The notes: generated by a model from the letters alone, not told the origin. Shown: positions 23,650-34,595, numbered from the stretch's first letter. The stretch is 64,000 nt of DNA from Symbiodinium microadriaticum (GCA_001939145.1 LSRX01000675.1:57515-121514); one strand, 5' to 3'. A program made the numbers and translations.

Positions 23650-26600
23650 ATGCCTGCGATGTCAAAGCTGTCCTTCGTCGCCGCGAGCGCCGCGGCCGCC
23701 ACTGCGGCGACGACCTTTGTCGGAGTTCCACAGCCGGTGTCGAGGTCTGCATCATTCAGCGCATGTAAAGGTGGACAAATGTAGACACTGCAATCTACCC
23801 GACGAAGTCCTGTTTGGGATGCAGGCCTGTCGCCCTACGTGGTACGCAGCAACGGTCTGCGACAGGCCTCCAAAATTTAGCGAGCGCCTTTCAGCAATAC
23901 CTGTACACTGGCAAAGGTTTGCATTTCAATTGCTCTGGCCCTGGGGAGCATGGGAATCTGAGTGTCGATAGTTCGCCACCTGTCTCTTCGCGAAGGCGCC
24001 GGGCTCGGGGGTGCATTGGGCCTGGGATTGGCTGGCCTGGGCTTGGCCAGCCTGTCGGTTGTGCCAACCGCGAGGCCCGGATTCTTACTAGGGCATGGCT
24101 GAGAAAGCATTATCTTTAATTTGATACGGGGGAAGCCGAGAGGGTGACAATGAGGGAATGCTAGAAGATTCGTTTAGAGATTTCAACCTGCTAATTCCGT
24201 GCCAGGGCATCTGTCGTCCGCTGCGCCTACGATGCCTCGCAGGCCGGAATTTGTCTCTCTGTCTGTGTAATTCTGCTGTACATGCGACAAACCTTGATAC
24301 CCTGCAGGACCTGACAGTGCTGAATGCAGCCATGTCCTCATGCAGTCATGTACGCTTTTGTTTCCAGGTTTTCTTAGGTTTTGAAATTTCTTTTTTCTGA
24401 TTTTCTTTCTTGATTGCAACATTCTCTCGCAGGGGGCACCTGAGGCGTGGAAGGGTCAGGTGCCAACGAAGACACCTTTCCATCGCCTGTGATATCAGTT
24501 CTGGACGCAGAACTGACGTACCTGCAAAATGCTGGGCCCCTGTGCCAGCAAGATTAGCAAACTTGACTTGGTTTTCACAAAGGCAGGTTTTCAGGTTTGT
24601 CGTTTTGCCGCTGTTTTGCACACATGGCAGTCGTATTCAACCAGTTTTTAAACCTTATGTTGGACGAGAACCTCTACCAGGCTGGGACGTCATGTGCAGG
24701 CACTGATGCCAACAAAGCTGTGTCTCTGTGTTGTTCTTATCCCCGTGATTAGCTGATTCCTTCAAGCACTTATTGCTTGCTCAAAGCTCTGTGGCTACTA
24801 TAGATTGGGGCATGACTTATGTTTTTTGACGTCACCTGTTTGTTTTGGATGTCGCTGGTGTGTTACCCATTGTTTGTTAATGGACAACTCCCCGGCCGAA
24901 TCTGCGGCCACAAATTCGAAAGCCCACAGTCTAGTCTGCCAGCCCGGGAACCGTCAGGAGTAGACCCGAAATCGCAAACCGGCAGCACCAACACCGTAAA
25001 CTCAACCTGAAACCCGAAGCCAGGCCGAAACAACAACCTCGAACTAACTATCCGAAGCCCCAAACTCTAACAGCCAAAACCTCAGCAAACCGTAAGCCGT
25101 AATGCCGACATTACGGGAACCCATGAGATCGCATCCCCAAGCCGTGAACCATAGTACCGTAACCTGGAACCCGAAGTCCCATCGTCCGCGGTGGGTGTTG
25201 ACCAAAGCTTTGGCCTTCACCCTGCAACTTCCAGGGCGCACTGACATGGGACCTTGTTGCCGGGTGATGCCCGAAACACGACATCTGCCACTCTGCCTTT
25301 CTTCAAAGGAAACCGCATTGTGCGTTGAGTATCCATCAAGGGATTTGTGGAGAAGCGGACCTGCTTCCAAGCATGCGGCTATGCACTGCCCCACGCACAA
25401 GCGACGTCGCCAAGCTGGCCCTTTACCTTGAACGGGGACCTTCGGGGAAGAGTCTTTTCGCACAGGCTTCCACGAGGATGGCACGGTGTCTTGCGTCGTG
25501 GCTTCGTGGGCCGTTTGCTCGCTTCGCAACGTTGTCTCCGGGGCTAGGGCGTTCGCCAGGGTGAATTTCAAGTGGAGGGGGCGACAATGCATGCAGAGGC
25601 TTCGAAGAAGCCAGGAGCGTTTGTCGCCTTATACCCCTGCCACAAGCGAACCAAGACGCAGCTACCACACTCACCAAACCTGTTCGAGGCCAGCCCAGAG
25701 CAAAGACTTTTCAAATTTTCGGCCTGTTTAGACCCTGCGCCCGATTCTGTGTTGCGACCCCTTCATTGAGGCAAGCCTCAGCAAGTCTTTCGGGCGGTTC
25801 ACGGAACTTTGTGCATCATGTGCGGACAAGTCCCGGACATGCAGGAAATTGGTGCCTGTGACCCGCTGCTCTTCTGGGACCCTGTCGGTGTACTTGCTGC
25901 AAAGAATCCAAACGGTTTCTTTTCGGTGTGATATTGTGGACTGGCGTCTGAAGTACTGAGGCTACTGCCAGGATGGCTGCACCAAGGAGGACTTCGACCG
26001 ACGCAGGGCCGTGGAACTGAAGCATGGACGTCTCTGCATGGTTGCCACCATCGGTATGGTGTGGCCTGACATTTTTGGCAAGTTCGATGGCTACCTGTCC
26101 CCATCCCAAAATCTGAAGTTTGCCGATGTGCCGTCGGGAATCGCAGCCGTGACGAAGGTTCCTTTGGAGGGTTGGTTGCAGATTCTCTTGGTGGCCGGCC
26201 TCATCGAGACCCAGCTCCTGAAGGACCAGTCCTTCGGAGGCTTCGGCTATGCAAAGTACGGTGCAGAGCCCGGCAACTTCGGCACTGGTTACTGGGGCAG
26301 GAAGATCCAGGACCCTGCCGAGCGGAAGCTCAAGCTGACCACCGAGCTCAACAACGGCAGGCTTGCGATGATTGCCATGTCCGGCATGCTGATCCAGAAC
26401 GGCCTTACTGGTCAGTCCCCAATTGAGCAGCTCACCGCTGGCCACATCTCGCCCTTCAACGATGGCCAGGGCTTCTTCGCCTTCGACCCTTCCGCGGAGC
26501 TTGGTGCTTGCCCTCCTCTGGGCTACTGGGATCCCTTCGGCATGATGGCCTTTCAGGATGAGGAGAAGTTCCGCCGCAACCGCGAGCTGGAGCTTAAGCA

Positions 26601-28157
26601 CGGAAGGATTTGCATGGTCGCCACCATTGGGATGATCGTGCCAGACCTGTTCGGCCGCTTCGGTGGCTACCTCTCACCCTCCATGGATCTCAAATTCTCG
26701 GATATCCCCTGCACCATTGAGGCTATCTACAAAGTCCCCACCTTTGGCTGGTTGCAGATCTTTGCTCTTGCAGGCGCAATCGAGGCCAAGAACCAAGCCT
26801 TCCCGGAAAACTATGGCTACCCTCCATTCTGGGGCCGCATCAACACCCTTGAACCCGAGGAGAAGCAGAAGAAGCTTCTGGCAGAGATCAACAACGGCCG
26901 CCTGGCTATGGTTGCCATGGCCGCGATCGTGGCGCAGAACGGGGCCACGGGCCAGTCTCTCGTCGAGCAGTTCACGACCGGGAACCTGAACCCCTTTGTC
27001 GGCGGCTACGCGCAGCGCGAGGGGGATGCAAAAGACAAAGTTGCACTCAGGGCCGAGTTTGGCTCTGGTGCTGGCAAGTCCACGGCCATCCCTTGGGACC
27101 CTATCCCAGAAGGCCTCAGCAATGACATCTTCAACAACACCTATGTGGGTGATGTCGGCTTCGACCCTGCAGGCCAGACTTGTCCGTGTGCAAGAATTCA
27201 ATCCCTTCCTGCCGTGCACCGTGCGCCCAGGTTTCGCCAAGAACCAGCGCCTGCTGCCTTGGTACCGCGAAGCAGAGCTTGCGCACGGACGTGTTTGCAT
27301 GCTGGCAGTGCTGGGCTATACTGTGCCCTGCCTCCTCCACTTCAAGTCAAGACTGGCTTGCAAATCTGTGAGTTTCATAGAGGGGTGAAGAAGACCTTAG
27401 CTGAGGTGCAGACTTCTGGCGCCAAGTTCGAGCCTTTCATCACCCGATACCCAACGGACTCTGCGGACCCTCTGAAGGCAGCGACACAGGCGGGCAAGCA
27501 CAGAACTGGTGCACCTTGCCAAATCTTGCCTAGCCTTGTTGCACGGGGACAAGCATGGGCCTTGTGTGGCAGGTGCCGATTGTCGGCTGGCTTCAGATCA
27601 TCGTTGTGATCGCACTGTCCGAGCTCTGGCGTTATGAAAATGTGCCTTGGCAGGAAAGGGTCGAAGGGCACTGCAGAGGTGTTCTGTTCTGCTCAGGTCA
27701 TCAGCAAGTACTCTCAGGGCGTCCAGCCCGGTGACCTGGGCTGGAACCCGACGGCGCCTGTGAGCAGCCCTCGGCCCAAGTGGCGTGCATCTCAGAAGTC
27801 GCTCGGGGTCGACGTTGGCGAGGGCCGGGCCGGGATGTCTGTTGAATTTGAGGTTTGGTCCCACCTTCACGGCTGCATACCAGCCAGAGGAGCTTTCGTT
27901 TGTGCCTTGTGAAGGAGAGGTCTTTAACTCTGAGTCGGTGTAGGTTAATGGGCTTTGGGGCTGGTGCATGTTTCAGCTTGGAGGAGTGGAACAACATGAA
28001 GCTGCGTGAGATCAAGCATTGCCGTTTGGCGATGGTGGGCTTCTTCTTCATGGTGCTCCGGAATGCATCCACAGGCGAAGGGCCTTCGCTGCTCCCCAAC
28101 TTGACGACGGCGGAGTTCCAGTCCTCCGTCGGTGACTTCATTCCCAGGGACATCTGA
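23650..28157 (+). CDS. chlorophyll a-c light-harvesting polyprotein, copy 1 (ten exons)
   Basis: Thylakoid antenna protein that binds chlorophylls and carotenoid. My exon model is 23650-23770, 23996-24074, 24206-24242, 25845-25887, 25961-27172, 27231-27322, 27406-27489, 27573-27641, 27697-27759 and 27984-28157. It stays in frame throughout and gives 657 aa. Exon 1 is a leader (MPAMSKLSFV...) ending in an FVGVP motif, like the FVAP motif of dinoflagellate plastid precursors. Exon 2 is a hydrophobic Gly/Leu segment and exon 3 ends VVRCAYDAS. Exons 4-10 encode three LHC domains. Domains 1 and 2 each carry ELKHGR and a NNGRLAM helix, and domain 3 carries AELAHGR and REIKHCRLAM. Several donors are GC (introns 2, 3, 5 and 7) and every intron ends AG|G. 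The start ATG and the small 5' exons are inferred by matching copy 2. A second in-frame ATG lies three codons on. The stop is TGA at 28155-28157. Confidence 0.8.
24243..25844 (+). other. intron 3 of light-harvesting copy 1 (1.6 kb)
   Basis: GC donor after the codons for DASQ, AG|G acceptor before EIGACD, phase 0. It is far larger than the other introns (55-225 bp). Around 24980-25170 it holds a degenerate AACCCGAAGCC/AACC word-repeat tract that looks like decayed satellite or telomere-like DNA. No ORF in it is recognisable. Confidence 0.6.
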
Positions 28158-28456
28158 GAGATTCGAGAAACCAGGCCTGCTCGTGAAAGTGCGAAGCTAT
28201 TCTTTTTTCACTACTTACTGCAATGCTTCCGAGAAGCCAGATTTGCATCAAGTTTGTTGTGACTCTGAGCACTCTTGCCGTAGTTGCGCATCAATGCAGA
28301 CACGATGCTTCCTAGACTCCAGTTTGCAATTAGTCTCTGCTTCGGGAGCATGGCGCCAGGAAAGGCGCTTGCGATTCTGTAGCTCTGCAAGCTACCCATG
28401 TCTCTAGCTACAACTGTCCAGCGGACTCTGCGGGGGCAGCACGCGGCATGTCTCGG
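25961..28456 (+). repeat. 2.5 kb duplicated segment, copy 1
   Basis: Matches 29593-32088 at a constant offset of 3632 bp. Exons, introns and about 300 bp of 3' flank read the same. The one difference I noticed is at 28431 (C) versus 32063 (A). Identity starts exactly at the first base of exon 5 and ends at TCTCGG, after which the copies diverge. Confidence 0.9.
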
Positions 28457-29285
28457 AGCCGCGGGTTCCAGATGGAGTAATGTGTGACAATGCAATGTCC
28501 AGGCCCCACTTTGTGCAGAGATTGTTTTAGTCACAACACTCTTCAGGACTTTCGTGAATAATATGGTGTGTTCAATGAGATCTTACTGAAATATACAGAG
28601 CTCACAGAGCAACAGTTTTCAAACAGGAACGTGATGTACAACTGATTGAGACTGCTTGTTTGATCACGAGCACACCTCCTGTTACATCCTGAATCGCTGG
28701 CTTGCTGCGAGAGCAAAAGAGGCATGCGGCATCTGACAGCACTGACAGTTAGGTCGATCGTTGTTGTTGGTTGTTGCTAAGAAGTGAGGCCTGAGCGTCA
28801 ACTGCGAAACCATCGACGTGAGTGGCGCGGCGTCCTGCAGGCAGCACTCCACTGCCCCATATGCCCCATGCATGACTTGTTGCGACGATCGCCTCGTCAA
28901 GGAAAAACATGGAAACAGAAGGTTATCGCATGTCTCCCAGAAGCAGGAACCTTTGCCGCAAGATTCTGAATGCGTGTATGGCCGCTGCTTACGGTCGTGA
29001 GAGTGCGCTATGGCCACAAGAGTGAAGAAGTTTGTGTCGCCTGCTTCGCAGGCACTGCGAGCCTGGCGGCCCCGCGGCTCAAATATGAAGGACAGTGTAA
29101 CAGTGTAGCAGACTCGTTGCAGGCTGTGACAGCGTCCGGAAGCGTGTTTACCAATCATGCGTCACAGATGTTTTCTTACCATGCTGTCACCTTCGAACAT
29201 TCGAGCAGTGAGCAGCCGAAGTTGACCGCACCTTTGGGCTGCACAGGCTGTGGTCTTCCAGGGACGGCTCTCGTGTCCTCTTGCC
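28457..29285. other. spacer between the tandem light-harvesting genes
   Basis: No supported ORF and no TATA box or obvious terminator. A pyrimidine-containing CTTCCAG at 29255-29261, 25 bases before the start codon of copy 2, is a candidate acceptor for spliced-leader addition, as expected for dinoflagellate tandem genes. Confidence 0.4.
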
Positions 29286-31789
29286 ATGCCGGCCATGTCC
29301 AAGATTTCAGCCTTCGCCGCCGGCTCGGCAGTTGCTGCGACGGCCTTCGTTGGGGTGCCGTCCACGAGGCAGTCTGCCGGGCCCACCCTCCGTGGCACTC
29401 AGAGGTCAAACACAGGTGCAGCAACGGGTGCCAGCGTCGGAATCGGTGCCATCAGTGCCATCGGCTTAGCCGCGTCAATGGCACGTCCTGCCGCCCCGAC
29501 TGCAACATCCCGTGGCGGTGTCGTTCGCTGCGCCTACGATGCCTCCAACGAAATCGGTGCTTGCGACCCTTTGCTGTTCTGGGACCCGGTCGGCTACTGC
29601 CAGGATGGCTGCACCAAGGAGGACTTCGACCGACGCAGGGCCGTGGAACTGAAGCATGGACGTCTCTGCATGGTTGCCACCATCGGTATGGTGTGGCCTG
29701 ACATTTTTGGCAAGTTCGATGGCTACCTGTCCCCATCCCAAAATCTGAAGTTTGCCGATGTGCCGTCGGGAATCGCAGCCGTGACGAAGGTTCCTTTGGA
29801 GGGTTGGTTGCAGATTCTCTTGGTGGCCGGCCTCATCGAGACCCAGCTCCTGAAGGACCAGTCCTTCGGAGGCTTCGGCTATGCAAAGTACGGTGCAGAG
29901 CCCGGCAACTTCGGCACTGGTTACTGGGGCAGGAAGATCCAGGACCCTGCCGAGCGGAAGCTCAAGCTGACCACCGAGCTCAACAACGGCAGGCTTGCGA
30001 TGATTGCCATGTCCGGCATGCTGATCCAGAACGGCCTTACTGGTCAGTCCCCAATTGAGCAGCTCACCGCTGGCCACATCTCGCCCTTCAACGATGGCCA
30101 GGGCTTCTTCGCCTTCGACCCTTCCGCGGAGCTTGGTGCTTGCCCTCCTCTGGGCTACTGGGATCCCTTCGGCATGATGGCCTTTCAGGATGAGGAGAAG
30201 TTCCGCCGCAACCGCGAGCTGGAGCTTAAGCACGGAAGGATTTGCATGGTCGCCACCATTGGGATGATCGTGCCAGACCTGTTCGGCCGCTTCGGTGGCT
30301 ACCTCTCACCCTCCATGGATCTCAAATTCTCGGATATCCCCTGCACCATTGAGGCTATCTACAAAGTCCCCACCTTTGGCTGGTTGCAGATCTTTGCTCT
30401 TGCAGGCGCAATCGAGGCCAAGAACCAAGCCTTCCCGGAAAACTATGGCTACCCTCCATTCTGGGGCCGCATCAACACCCTTGAACCCGAGGAGAAGCAG
30501 AAGAAGCTTCTGGCAGAGATCAACAACGGCCGCCTGGCTATGGTTGCCATGGCCGCGATCGTGGCGCAGAACGGGGCCACGGGCCAGTCTCTCGTCGAGC
30601 AGTTCACGACCGGGAACCTGAACCCCTTTGTCGGCGGCTACGCGCAGCGCGAGGGGGATGCAAAAGACAAAGTTGCACTCAGGGCCGAGTTTGGCTCTGG
30701 TGCTGGCAAGTCCACGGCCATCCCTTGGGACCCTATCCCAGAAGGCCTCAGCAATGACATCTTCAACAACACCTATGTGGGTGATGTCGGCTTCGACCCT
30801 GCAGGCCAGACTTGTCCGTGTGCAAGAATTCAATCCCTTCCTGCCGTGCACCGTGCGCCCAGGTTTCGCCAAGAACCAGCGCCTGCTGCCTTGGTACCGC
30901 GAAGCAGAGCTTGCGCACGGACGTGTTTGCATGCTGGCAGTGCTGGGCTATACTGTGCCCTGCCTCCTCCACTTCAAGTCAAGACTGGCTTGCAAATCTG
31001 TGAGTTTCATAGAGGGGTGAAGAAGACCTTAGCTGAGGTGCAGACTTCTGGCGCCAAGTTCGAGCCTTTCATCACCCGATACCCAACGGACTCTGCGGAC
31101 CCTCTGAAGGCAGCGACACAGGCGGGCAAGCACAGAACTGGTGCACCTTGCCAAATCTTGCCTAGCCTTGTTGCACGGGGACAAGCATGGGCCTTGTGTG
31201 GCAGGTGCCGATTGTCGGCTGGCTTCAGATCATCGTTGTGATCGCACTGTCCGAGCTCTGGCGTTATGAAAATGTGCCTTGGCAGGAAAGGGTCGAAGGG
31301 CACTGCAGAGGTGTTCTGTTCTGCTCAGGTCATCAGCAAGTACTCTCAGGGCGTCCAGCCCGGTGACCTGGGCTGGAACCCGACGGCGCCTGTGAGCAGC
31401 CCTCGGCCCAAGTGGCGTGCATCTCAGAAGTCGCTCGGGGTCGACGTTGGCGAGGGCCGGGCCGGGATGTCTGTTGAATTTGAGGTTTGGTCCCACCTTC
31501 ACGGCTGCATACCAGCCAGAGGAGCTTTCGTTTGTGCCTTGTGAAGGAGAGGTCTTTAACTCTGAGTCGGTGTAGGTTAATGGGCTTTGGGGCTGGTGCA
31601 TGTTTCAGCTTGGAGGAGTGGAACAACATGAAGCTGCGTGAGATCAAGCATTGCCGTTTGGCGATGGTGGGCTTCTTCTTCATGGTGCTCCGGAATGCAT
31701 CCACAGGCGAAGGGCCTTCGCTGCTCCCCAACTTGACGACGGCGGAGTTCCAGTCCTCCGTCGGTGACTTCATTCCCAGGGACATCTGA
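29286..31789 (+). CDS. chlorophyll a-c light-harvesting polyprotein, copy 2 (six exons)
   Basis: Antenna polyprotein of 666 aa. Exons are 29286-30804, 30863-30954, 31038-31121, 31205-31273, 31329-31391 and 31616-31789. The intron at 30805 is GC-AG and turns an apparent frameshift into a clean GFDPAG-FAKNQRLLPWY join. The intron at 31122 is also GC-AG, and the other three are GT-AG. Residues 1-25 form a signal-like leader with FVGVP. A Ser/Thr/Ala-rich transit region with a second hydrophobic stretch follows to about residue 85. Domain 1 spans about 88-270 (ELKHGR near 120, ELNNGRLAM near 231), domain 2 about 272-450 (ELKHGR near 311, EINNGRLAM near 410), and domain 3 about 475-666 (AELAHGR near 520, helix B at 566-588, REIKHCRLAM near 617). 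Glu and Asn/His at these helix positions are the usual chlorophyll ligands. Unlike copy 1, the first exon is continuous. The ATG is chosen because an upstream in-frame extension begins only with GTG. Confidence 0.9.
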
Positions 31790-32088
31790 GAGATTCGAGA
31801 AACCAGGCCTGCTCGTGAAAGTGCGAAGCTATTCTTTTTTCACTACTTACTGCAATGCTTCCGAGAAGCCAGATTTGCATCAAGTTTGTTGTGACTCTGA
31901 GCACTCTTGCCGTAGTTGCGCATCAATGCAGACACGATGCTTCCTAGACTCCAGTTTGCAATTAGTCTCTGCTTCGGGAGCATGGCGCCAGGAAAGGCGC
32001 TTGCGATTCTGTAGCTCTGCAAGCTACCCATGTCTCTAGCTACAACTGTCCAGCGGACTCTGAGGGGGCAGCACGCGGCATGTCTCGG
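29593..32088 (+). repeat. 2.5 kb duplicated segment, copy 2
   Basis: Partner of 25961-28456. Upstream of 29593 the exon sequence differs from copy 1 at several third-codon positions (for example GGTGCTTGCGAC versus GGTGCCTGTGAC), so the border of high identity is sharp. Confidence 0.9.
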
Positions 32089-32643
32089 TGCTGGGAGCCG
32101 CGACGAGCTTGCTTCAAAGCCAAGGCAAATGCTTTGTGCCAAACTTTCGTTGTACATGCTTCTACTGGACCATATACCGAACTTCAGAGATGGGTACATG
32201 TCCTAAATGGCTACGCAAGCCGTGATAGCAACACTGAAAGCCATGTCGAGTCGTAGCAGCGAATGCACCGGAGGCACGGGCTCATGCGCTAGGCGATCAA
32301 GCTCCCAGAGCCCAGGCTGCATTGCCCTCCTACAGGTCAATACAGGACGGCTAGACTCCTAGACGGGGAAGAGCTCGTTCGCAAGTGGAAGGAAAAAGTC
32401 AACTGGCTAAAGTGGCTGAAGTCACTGCGCAATCAGTCGGATAGTATTCACGGCTCACCCAGGCTAGCCTACAGCAGCCGCACACCTACTCACAAGAAAC
32501 GGACACCAAAGTCTTTCAGAACATCAGTGGAAAACGAGCAAGGCGCTTGCACTGCTACAACTGCCACCCCATTAACTTATGAGACAGATTGGAGTTGTGT
32601 CCAAGCGATGTGCTTGACAGCAATGATTTCCATCAATGTTATT
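32089..32643. other. spacer, no gene seen
   Basis: Between the end of the duplication and the first repeat of the next retroelement. No ORF or motif. Confidence 0.5.
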
Positions 32644-32738
32644 GTGTAACACATGCAGTGCGTGCAGGGACATGACCCGCGCAAGATGCAGATGCAGCAG
32701 CTATCCTGAGGCTCTGCGTCGTCCCCCGACTTTCAGCT
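32644..32738 (+). repeat. split direct repeat A1 of the 32.6 kb element
   Basis: Matches A2 (34265-34357) at roughly 85 per cent by eye over about 95 bp, with two small length differences. Confidence 0.8.
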
Positions 32739-32765
32739 TTCTCTTCATCTCCTGCGGGCGAAGCC

Positions 32766-33254
32766 ATGTCCTTTTCCTGCGCCGATTTCGACGCCGCGAT
32801 GGAGCTGCTTCGCGGCGCGGTGTACGAAGGCGCCGACCTTGCGCGCTTGTTTCGCCGCTGGACGGTGCTGCAGTGCTGCTTCTTGGCGCAGGCGCTGGAG
32901 GAGGTCAGGTTCTCGCTGTCTGGCGCGGGTGGGAACGAGCCTCACCCGGAGCCGCCGGCCAACATGGAGAAGCAGTCGGCGGAGGGCTATCAGCAGCCAG
33001 GGCACATCGGCGCGGCCGGCCAAGCCCGAAACAGGTCTTTGAGGGATTCTTGCTGGAGATCTGGGGCGGACGAAGTGCCGGCGCGACTCGGAGCGGAGTA
33101 CTACGCCCAGTTGTCACTGCCCAACGGCGCCACCGCGGACTCAGGCTCAGGACGAGCTGGCAGCCATGCAGTGCGGCAAATTGGCGGGAGGAGCCCATGG
33201 CCCGGGAGCCCTTCCCCGATGCCAACGGATCAGGTGGCGAGCTTTGCGAGCTGA
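32766..33254 (+). pseudogene. possible gag-like remnant of the 32.6 kb element
   Basis: An open stretch of 162 codons begins with an ATG just inside A1. Its first 50 residues (MSFSCADFDAAMELL...) look protein-like, and it then becomes low in information. Its position after A1 suits a first ORF. I know no family match. Confidence 0.3.
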
Positions 33255-33511
33255 GACTGCTCAAATCGTCATATCGCACCCTACGCTTCTGTGATCAATC
33301 AGCCTTGTACCATGGTTATGCCTCCCCTCTGCTGCCTCTTCAACGACTTCGTCAAACTTAATGCGAAGTCGCGTTGCGCTTGAAATACTATCCGATCCGG
33401 GCCATGGCCGTTCGCCACTTTGAAAATCACAATGGGCAGAAGCTCATCGCCCGTCAGAATTCGAAACGCGAAGAAGCGCGAGTATGAGCAGGACGCAGTC
33501 TGCCCGGCGGA

Positions 33512-34123
33512 GTGGAGGCTCCACTCGCATGTGATTCCCCTGCGATGGTTCCCTGCCGGAGGCCCTGGCGCCTGTGGCGGTGCCGGACCCTCCACCACCA
33601 ACATGATCTCCGGCACTTTGTCGACGACTCGTACGCGGTCGACGTCGACGAGCTGGCGGATGGGGCCTTCGGGGGCATGGCGGAGTTCCTGACCTGCTTG
33701 CGCTTCAGACGAAGCCGGCGAAGTCACAGAACCGAGGAACACATCATACCGAGCGTCTTGGTGGCGATCCGTCGTGACGGGGTGGAGCTGCGGCCAACTC
33801 CGGCGAGGATCAAGAAGATCACGGCCACCATCGACGAGGCCCTCCTGAAGGATGACTTGGCGCCACATGTCGCCAAATTAAATGGCTGGCAGGCAGGCTC
33901 AACTTCGTCACAGTCTACATTCGGCGCGGTCGGCACGGCCGCCTGTGTACGCGCACACGCCACCGCCTTTTTGTTGACGGGACTGTCGGTCGGGCTACGC
34001 GCGGCCTTGATGTCGCTCAGATCGTTGCTGGCAAACATCCAGCCCAAGATGGCGCCCTTCATTGATGACGGGGCGCCGGCGGCCGGCGATGGAGTGGACC
34101 AGAGTCCACACGCCAAGTCTTGA
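33512..34123 (+). pseudogene. reverse-transcriptase remnant
   Basis: The segment HFVDDSYAVD at 33614-33643 is the RT motif C (VDD catalytic pair). It is followed by a DELADGAFGGM spacer, a TPARIKKI motif and a KLNGW...STFGAVG stretch that match the RT thumb region of dinoflagellate retroelements. The upstream RT motifs A and B and everything after the thumb are missing, and short frame breaks flank it. No recombinase motif is present. Confidence 0.65.
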
Positions 34124-34145
34124 AAACACTGGCGAACCCGCCACC

Positions 34146-34265
34146 GGCCAGCCCATTATACTGGCGGTTGCGACGGACCCAGGCGCCAGGCGCTTTCATA
34201 CCACCCAAAGAAACGAGGTCCGTCCGTCGTGGCCTTAAGTGACACGTCGGTAGCCGGTCTTGTCG
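34146..34265 (+). repeat. split direct repeat B1 of the 32.6 kb element
   Basis: Matches B2 at 34477-34595. It contains GACACGTCGGTAGCCGGTC, shared exactly with B2. Confidence 0.8.
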
Positions 34266-34357
34266 TGTAACACACACAGTGTGCAGTGACATGACCGGCG
34301 CAAGATGCAGATGCCGCAGCTATTCTGAGGCTCTGCGTCGTCGCCCGATTTTCAGCT
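34265..34357 (+). repeat. split direct repeat A2 of the 32.6 kb element
   Basis: Second copy of A, immediately after B1. About 120 bp of unique sequence separates it from B2. Confidence 0.8.
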
Positions 34358-34476
34358 CCCGCCCTCTCCACCAGTCGTTTACAGGATTTTGGGTTATTTC
34401 AGGAACCCTATGGGTCGTCGCCCGCTGGCGGGCGGTTGGCCGGGATGCAAAAGCATCCCCGGCGCCGGCTAGCAAT

Positions 34477-34595
34477 GGCCAGCACAGTACTGTCGGTTGC
34501 GACGGACCCAGGTGCAAGGCGCTTTAATCACACCACCAAAATGAGATCCGTCCGTCTTAGCCTTTTGGTGACACGTCGGTAGCCGGTCCTGTTCG
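34477..34595 (+). repeat. split direct repeat B2 of the 32.6 kb element
   Basis: Terminal B copy, with a GGCCAG start and a GGTCCTGTTCG end against GGTCTTGTCG in B1. Confidence 0.8.

Larger units (their letters stand above)
32644..34595 (+). mobile_element. decayed retroelement with split direct repeats (A1-internal-B1-A2-B2)
   Basis: Four related blocks define the element: A1 32644-32738, B1 34146-34265, A2 34265-34357 and B2 34477-34595. A1 and A2 share GTGTAAC at the left and GCTCTGCGTCGTC and CAGCT at the right. B1 and B2 share GGTTGCGACGGACCCAGG and end CGGTAGCCGGTC. B1 abuts A2 directly. This order is the signature of PAT/Ngaro-type tyrosine-recombinase retrotransposons, whose split repeats template a circular intermediate. 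The 1.4 kb interior carries reverse-transcriptase remnants but no recombinase, so this is a deleted copy unable to move by itself. Confidence 0.75.

Noticed and set aside
27173-27230. Apparent frameshift in the third LHC domain, present in both gene copies
   Set aside because: A 58 bp GC-AG intron restores frame and gives a continuous GFDPAG-FAKNQ join, so this is an intron and not a broken gene.
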